Source of the DNA: Verrucomicrobiota bacterium
GTDB taxonomy: Bacteria; Verrucomicrobiota; Verrucomicrobiia; Limisphaerales; SXQI01
Reading direction: 5' to 3'
Assembly: GCA_008933045.1 (NCBI GenBank)
Contig: WBXJ01000100.1
Location: 1-10,022, forward strand
Length of the DNA: 10,022 bases
How positions within the stretch are numbered: position 1 is the first letter of the stretch; every line of letters starts with the position of its first letter. Made by a program: the position numbers and the translations under genes. Positions 7,488 through 10,022 of this stretch are shown one piece after another. The notes under the pieces are model-generated. The model made no database searches. It had not been told where the DNA came from and saw only the letters and a list, made by a program, of their open reading frames with translations.

Positions 7488-7516
7488 ACGTTATTCGGGA
7501 GCGTTGTGGCTGTCAA
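7488..7516 (-). promoter_or_regulatory. Sigma70-type promoter for accB-accC-thiE-kinase
   Basis: On the minus strand a perfect -35 box TTGACA (7516-7511) is followed after exactly 17 bases by TAACGT (7493-7488), which keeps the three most important -10 positions (T, A and final T). Transcription would start near 7481, leaving about 110 nt before the accB start. This allows the acc operon to be expressed independently of aroQ. Confidence 0.6.
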
Positions 7517-7578
7517 GTGCTGTTTGGTTGGTCTAGAAATGGTGAAAACGTGCACAAAGTCGGCTTGAAAACCAGTTT

Positions 7579-8013
7579 TTAAACAACTTTAATGTTAACG
7601 GCAGCCTCTAAGGCCAAAAGATAGGATTGCGCACCGAAGCCGGAGATCAGACCTCGGCAAACTGGGGCGATCATCGAGTGATGACGAAAGGACTCTCTCG
7701 CCATCACATTGGAGAGGTGAACCTCAATCGTGGCGACGCCGACGCCGGCGATGGCATCTCGCAGCGCGATACTCGTATGAGTGTATGCACCTGCGTTCAG
7801 GAGGATCGTATCCCATCGACCGCTGGCTTCATGGATCCAATCCACCAACTGTCCCTCGTGATTGGACTGGCGGAAATCCAGTTCAGCCCCGAGCTGTGCG
7901 GCTCGTTGACGCAGAATTGTTTCGATGTCGGCCAAGGTGACCGTCCCGTACACGCTAGGTTCGCGAGTTCCAAGCAAGTTCAAATTGGGTCCGTTGAGAA
8001 CTAGAATCCTCAT
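7579..8013 (-). CDS. aroQ: 3-dehydroquinate dehydratase, type II
   Basis: A 144-residue type II dehydroquinase, the normal length for this dodecameric cytoplasmic enzyme. It removes water from 3-dehydroquinate to give 3-dehydroshikimate, the third step of the shikimate pathway. Motifs: LVLNGPNLNLLGTREPSVYG (4-23) with Arg17 and catalytic Tyr22 on the flexible lid; FRQSNHEGQLVDWIHEA (47-63); LNAGAYTHTSIALRDAI (72-88) with Asn73 and His79; IEVHLSNVMARESFRHHS (96-113) with Glu97, catalytic His99, Ser101 and Arg110; and APVCRGLISGFGAQSYLLAL (116-135). The usual SNVHARE reads SNVMARE, a change outside the core catalytic set. There is no Shine-Dalgarno, and a promoter sits so close that the transcript may be almost leaderless. 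aroQ upstream of accB-accC is a common bacterial neighbourhood; efp, often between them, is absent. Confidence 0.96.
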   Translation of the reverse strand: MRILVLNGPNLNLLGTREPSVYGTVTLADIETILRQRAAQLGAELDFRQSNHEGQLVDWIHEASGRWDTILLNAGAYTHTSIALRDAIAGVGVATIEVHLSNVMARESFRHHSMIAPVCRGLISGFGAQSYLLALEAAVNIKVV

Positions 8014-8025
8014 TAATTGATGATT

Positions 8026-8054
8026 TGTATAAGGTCTCCCGTGAAAAGTGTCGA
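8026..8054 (-). promoter_or_regulatory. Sigma70-type promoter immediately upstream of aroQ
   Basis: On the minus strand TCGACA (8054-8049, five of six matches to TTGACA) is followed after 17 bases by TATACA (8031-8026, four of six). The expected start of transcription, near 8019, is only about six bases from the aroQ ATG at 8013, which would give a nearly leaderless mRNA. This agrees with the absence of a Shine-Dalgarno sequence. Confidence 0.5.
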
Positions 8055-8113
8055 ACGTAAATTCTCACCGCCACCGAGTCCGATTAAATCAGGGCGATAA
8101 AAACAGGAAAACC

Positions 8114-8160
8114 ACAGGCGGATGCCTTGTGCCGAGGATGCCGAAGGCATCCAAGCCTGT
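8114..8160. repeat. Long imperfect palindrome (15-bp stem)
   Basis: ACAGGC plus GGATGCCTT (8114-8128) pairs with AAGGCATCC, two unpaired A's and GCCTGT (8144-8160), around a 15-base loop. The loop contains a second GGATGCC (8136-8142) that can instead pair with GGCATCC (8146-8152) over a GAA loop, so two folds compete. Read on the minus strand, the stem is followed by GGTTTTCCTGTTTTT, so it could also act as a weak terminator in that direction. Confidence 0.7.
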
Positions 8161-8177
8161 AGCCGGTGGTCGACCGG
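8159..8177 (+). repeat. REP-like GTAG-headed hairpin
   Basis: GTAG (8159-8162) is followed at once by CCGGT (8163-8167), a five-base loop and ACCGG (8173-8177); GGTCGACC (8168-8175) inside is itself a perfect palindrome. A GTAG tetranucleotide at the foot of a hairpin is the hallmark of REP elements mobilised by RAYT/TnpA-REP Y1 transposases. It directly abuts, and by two bases overlaps, the larger palindrome, as paired REPs in BIMEs do. Copy number elsewhere in the genome cannot be seen. Confidence 0.4.
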
Positions 8178-8334
8178 AACGGCGCAGAACGACACCCACC
8201 CACACCCTTTTCCTTATTGTCATCTACCCCTTGCCGATAACATCAGTTGCGAGCGGCAAATAAACTGAACATGACCATTGACTAATCGCGTCGGAAAAGG
8301 TTTTGTTCAAGAATAACAATAAAGGTTCCCCAAA

Positions 8335-8341
8335 AAGGAAG
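8335..8341 (+). promoter_or_regulatory. Ribosome binding site of the repeat-protein gene
   Basis: AAGGAAG lies six bases before the ATG at 8348. It is the best Shine-Dalgarno in the window and decides the start in favour of 8348 over the in-frame ATG at 8372. Confidence 0.7.
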
Positions 8342-8347
8342 TCATCT

Positions 8348-10022
8348 ATGACAACCCAAAAAGAGCACAATATGTGCCAAAATTTCTTCAAACTCGTCCT
8401 GAGTCTCCTCGCCTTTCTAGGAGCAGCCACACACTTGCACGCCCAGGCACCGGTGATTACGAGTGCTGCCACGATCCAGGGCACGGTGGGTCAATCCTTT
8501 TCCTACAGCATTACGGCGACCGAATCGCCGACGTCCTTTGGTGCTGCTAACTTGCCTGCGGGCGTAAGCCTCAATCCAACCACCGGCGTGATCTCCGGCA
8601 CACCCACAACCGCAGGCACCTACACGATCAACCTCACCGCCAGCATTGGAATACCCAGTGGGACACTGGTGGCGTGGGGGGGGAATGATAACGGGCAGAC
8701 GACCGTGCCTGCCGGGCTGACCCGAGTGACGGCGATCGCAGGGGGTGGGTGGCACACGGCCGCATTGAAGAGCGATGGGACCGTGGTGGCGTGGGGGGAT
8801 AATCAATATGGGCAGACAACAGTGCCTACTGGGCTGACCGGAGTGACGGCGATCGCAGGGGGGGTGTATCACACCGTGGCATTGAAGAGCGATGGGACCG
8901 TGGTGGCGTGGGGGTCTAATGCAAATGGGCAGACGACAGTGCCTACTGGGCTGACCGACGTGACGGCCATCGCAGGGGGTTACGGGCACACAGTGGCATT
9001 GAAGAGGGATGGAACCGTGGTGGCGTGGGGGGATAATGGGAATGGGCAGACGACCGTGCCTGCTGGGCTGACCGGAGTGACCGCGATCGCAGGGGGGGTG
9101 TATCACACCGTGGCATTGAAGAGCAATGGAACCGTGGTGGCTTGGGGGAATGCTGGTTATGGGCAGACGACAGTGCCTGCTGGGCTGACCGGAGTGACGG
9201 CGATCGCAGTGGGTTGGTATCAAACGGTGGCATTGAAGGGCGATGGGACCGTGGTGGCGTGGGGGGCTAATGCGGATGGGCAGGCGACCGTGCCTGCCGG
9301 GCTGACCGGAGTGACGGCGATCGCAGGGGGTTACGGGCACACAGTGGCATCGAAGAGGGATGGAACCGTGGTCGCGTGGGGGGTTAATAAGCATGGGCAG
9401 ACGACCGTGCCTGCCGGGCTGACCGGAGTGACGGCGATCGCAGGGGGGGTGTATCACACCGTGGCATTGAAGAGCGATTGGACCGGGACTGCGACGGCGA
9501 CGATTGTGATCAGCAAAGCCCCACAAACGATAGAATTTGCGGATATCGGACACCCCACCTTCCCAGCAGATCCGATCGCGTTGAGTGCGAGAGCAAGCTC
9601 CGGATTGGGAGTCACCTTCAGCGTAGTGAGCGGACCGGCAACGGTATCGGGGAGCACCCTGACCTTGACGGGAACGGGGACAGTGACGGTGATGGCGAGC
9701 CAATCTGGGAATACGGATTATTTGGAAGCGAGTGTGAACCAGACGTTCACCTTGACCTCCGTGCTCGAGACCCCCGTGATCACCAGTCCCACTGTTGTCA
9801 CGGCAATGGATTGTGAACCGTTCGCCTACACCATTACGGCGACCGGCTCACCAACCTACTTTGATGCCGCTCCCTTGCCTGATGGCTTGAACATCGATCA
9901 CAACACCGGCGTGATCTCCGGCCTACCTACAACGCCTGGCACCTACACGATTAACCTCACCGCCAGCATTGGAATACCCAGTGGGACCGTGGTGGCGTGG
10001 GGGAATAATGCGAATGGGCAGA
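8348..10022 (+). CDS. Large secreted repeat protein: Ig-like domain split by a seven-blade RCC1-like propeller, then MBG-like and Ig-like domains (3' end outside window)
   Basis: 558 codons are visible and the frame is still open. Parts in order: signal peptide (about 1-32, hydrophobic LVLSLLAFLGAAT, cleavage near LHA/QAPV); a putative Ig domain of the He_PIG type (about 34-104, with PAGVSLNPTTGVISGTPTTA and GTYTINLTAS); seven 39-residue RCC1-like repeats (105-377, consensus GTVVAWGxNxxGQTTVPAGL then TGVTAIAGGxxHTVALKSD); TGTATATIVIS (379-389), which looks like the missing last Ig strand; an MBG-like domain beginning KAPQTIEF (about 390-466); a second He_PIG domain (about 470-545); and the start of a second propeller. 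RCC1 domains are seven-bladed propellers mostly used for protein binding, so a surface adhesin or binding role is plausible but inferred. No catalytic motif and no cysteine network are seen. Expression appears monocistronic; the neighbour aroQ is divergent and unrelated. Confidence 0.88.
   Translation, partial: MTTQKEHNMCQNFFKLVLSLLAFLGAATHLHAQAPVITSAATIQGTVGQSFSYSITATESPTSFGAANLPAGVSLNPTTGVISGTPTTAGTYTINLTASIGIPSGTLVAWGGNDNGQTTVPAGLTRVTAIAGGGWHTAALKSDGTVVAWGDNQYGQTTVPTGLTGVTAIAGGVYHTVALKSDGTVVAWGSNANGQTTVPTGLTDVTAIAGGYGHTVALKRDGTVVAWGDNGNGQTTVPAGLTGVTAIAGGVYHTVALKSNGTVVAWGNAGYGQTTVPAGLTGVTAIAVGWYQTVALKGDGTVVAWGANADGQATVPAGLTGVTAIAGGYGHTVASKRDGTVVAWGVNKHGQTTVPAGLTGVTAIAGGVYHTVALKSDWTGTATATIVISKAPQTIEFADIGHPTFPADPIALSARASSGLGVTFSVVSGPATVSGSTLTLTGTGTVTVMASQSGNTDYLEASVNQTFTLTSVLETPVITSPTVVTAMDCEPFAYTITATGSPTYFDAAPLPDGLNIDHNTGVISGLPTTPGTYTINLTASIGIPSGTVVAWGNNANGQ
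8615..8664 (+). repeat. Direct repeat, copy 1, at the Ig/propeller junction
   Basis: These 50 bases recur at 9938-9987 with a single difference (ATC versus ATT in an Ile codon). They encode GTYTINLTASIGIPSGT, the entry from the Ig domain into the first blade. The 1323-bp distance is the module period of the gene. Confidence 0.9.
8660..9478 (+). repeat. Seven tandem 117-bp repeats encoding RCC1-like blades
   Basis: Units start at 8660, 8777, 8894, 9011, 9128, 9245 and 9362, all exactly 117 bp without indels. Most of each unit is nearly identical in DNA (GTGGTGGCGTGGGG, GTGCCTGCYGGGCTGACC, GTGACGGCGATCGCAG). Differences concentrate at unit residues 8, 10 and 11 (just after AWG) and 30 and 31 (just before HTVAL). 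Seven blades is the number of a complete RCC1 propeller. An eighth unit is not attached; the next appears only after the Ig module at 9983. Confidence 0.95.
9938..9987 (+). repeat. Direct repeat, copy 2, at the second Ig/propeller junction
   Basis: Second copy of the 50-base junction segment, 49 of 50 identical to 8615-8664. It leads into a new blade (GTVVAWGNNANGQ) that starts at 9983 and is cut by the window end, showing that the whole Ig-propeller module is repeated. Confidence 0.9.

Larger units (their letters stand above)
8014..8347. other. Intergenic region between divergent aroQ and the repeat-protein gene
   Basis: About 330 bases without a convincing gene. It holds the aroQ promoter at its left end, a long imperfect palindrome and a GTAG-headed hairpin in the middle (8111-8177), and the ribosome binding site of the plus-strand gene at its right end. 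A 60-codon minus-strand open frame (8195-8013) crosses the palindrome and ends TAATG on the aroQ start, but it has cysteine-, arginine- and serine-rich content with no recognisable features and I do not call it. The plus-strand gene must have a promoter here; TTGACT at 8278 with a poor -10 is the best I see, and it is not convincing. Confidence 0.7.

Noticed and set aside
7560..7580. A terminator after aroQ
   Set aside because: The AAAAC-TG-GTTTT dyad is too short and AT-rich to be an intrinsic terminator, so read-through from aroQ into accB remains possible.
8013..8195. A 60-codon minus-strand open frame ending TAATG on the aroQ start
   Set aside because: The one-base overlap looks like coupling, but the frame runs through the palindromic element, has no recognisable motif or ribosome binding site, and the aroQ promoter lies inside its 3' end.
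8417..9703. A 428-codon minus-strand open frame across the repeats
   Set aside because: It is the antisense shadow of the 117-bp repeats: the encoded peptide is a low-complexity RRHSGQPGRHGRLP series, and the plus strand gives a signal peptide, Ig, RCC1-like and MBG-like domains in one frame with a good ribosome binding site.

Overview
The window looks like a chromosomal segment of a Verrucomicrobia-type bacterium. That assignment is inferred from three things: the secreted protein at 2809..3837 ends in a W...RFYR-type tail common in verrucomicrobial exported proteins, the large surface protein at the right edge combines putative-Ig, MBG-like and RCC1-like modules in a style frequent in that phylum, and most starts lack a clear Shine-Dalgarno sequence. 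There are no RNA genes, insertion sequences, phage genes or CRISPR arrays that I can see.

Left block (1-2608, minus strand): four genes packed head to tail. In transcription order these are a secreted protein of unknown function (1694..2608), a DUF481-type outer-membrane protein (730..1716), a small DUF6941-like cytoplasmic protein (294..719) and the start of a secreted PI-PLC/glycerophosphodiesterase-like enzyme (1..297, running off the left edge). Junctions are a 23-nt overlap, a 10-nt gap and a 4-nt ATGA overlap, so this is very probably one operon with an envelope theme. A secreted single-domain protein (2809..3837) is transcribed divergently from it.

Central block (3855-8013, minus strand): housekeeping metabolism. 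aroQ (shikimate pathway) comes first with its own near-leaderless promoter. A second promoter with a perfect TTGACA box and a hairpin-rich leader precedes accB. Then accB and accC (acetyl-CoA carboxylase) are followed with small gaps by thiE (thiamine phosphate synthase) and a PfkB-family kinase. aroQ next to accB-accC is a widespread bacterial arrangement; the thiE and PfkB genes appear to be riders on the acc operon.

Right block (8014-10022): a 334-bp intergenic region holding a long imperfect palindrome and a GTAG-headed hairpin that resembles a REP element. It is followed on the plus strand by a large secreted repeat protein starting at 8348 with a good ribosome binding site and still open at the window end. 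Its module is an Ig-like domain interrupted by exactly seven 39-residue RCC1-like blades, followed by an MBG-like domain. The module begins again 1323 bp later. This gene, with its near-identical DNA repeats, focused variation and G-tracts, is the most unusual item in the window.
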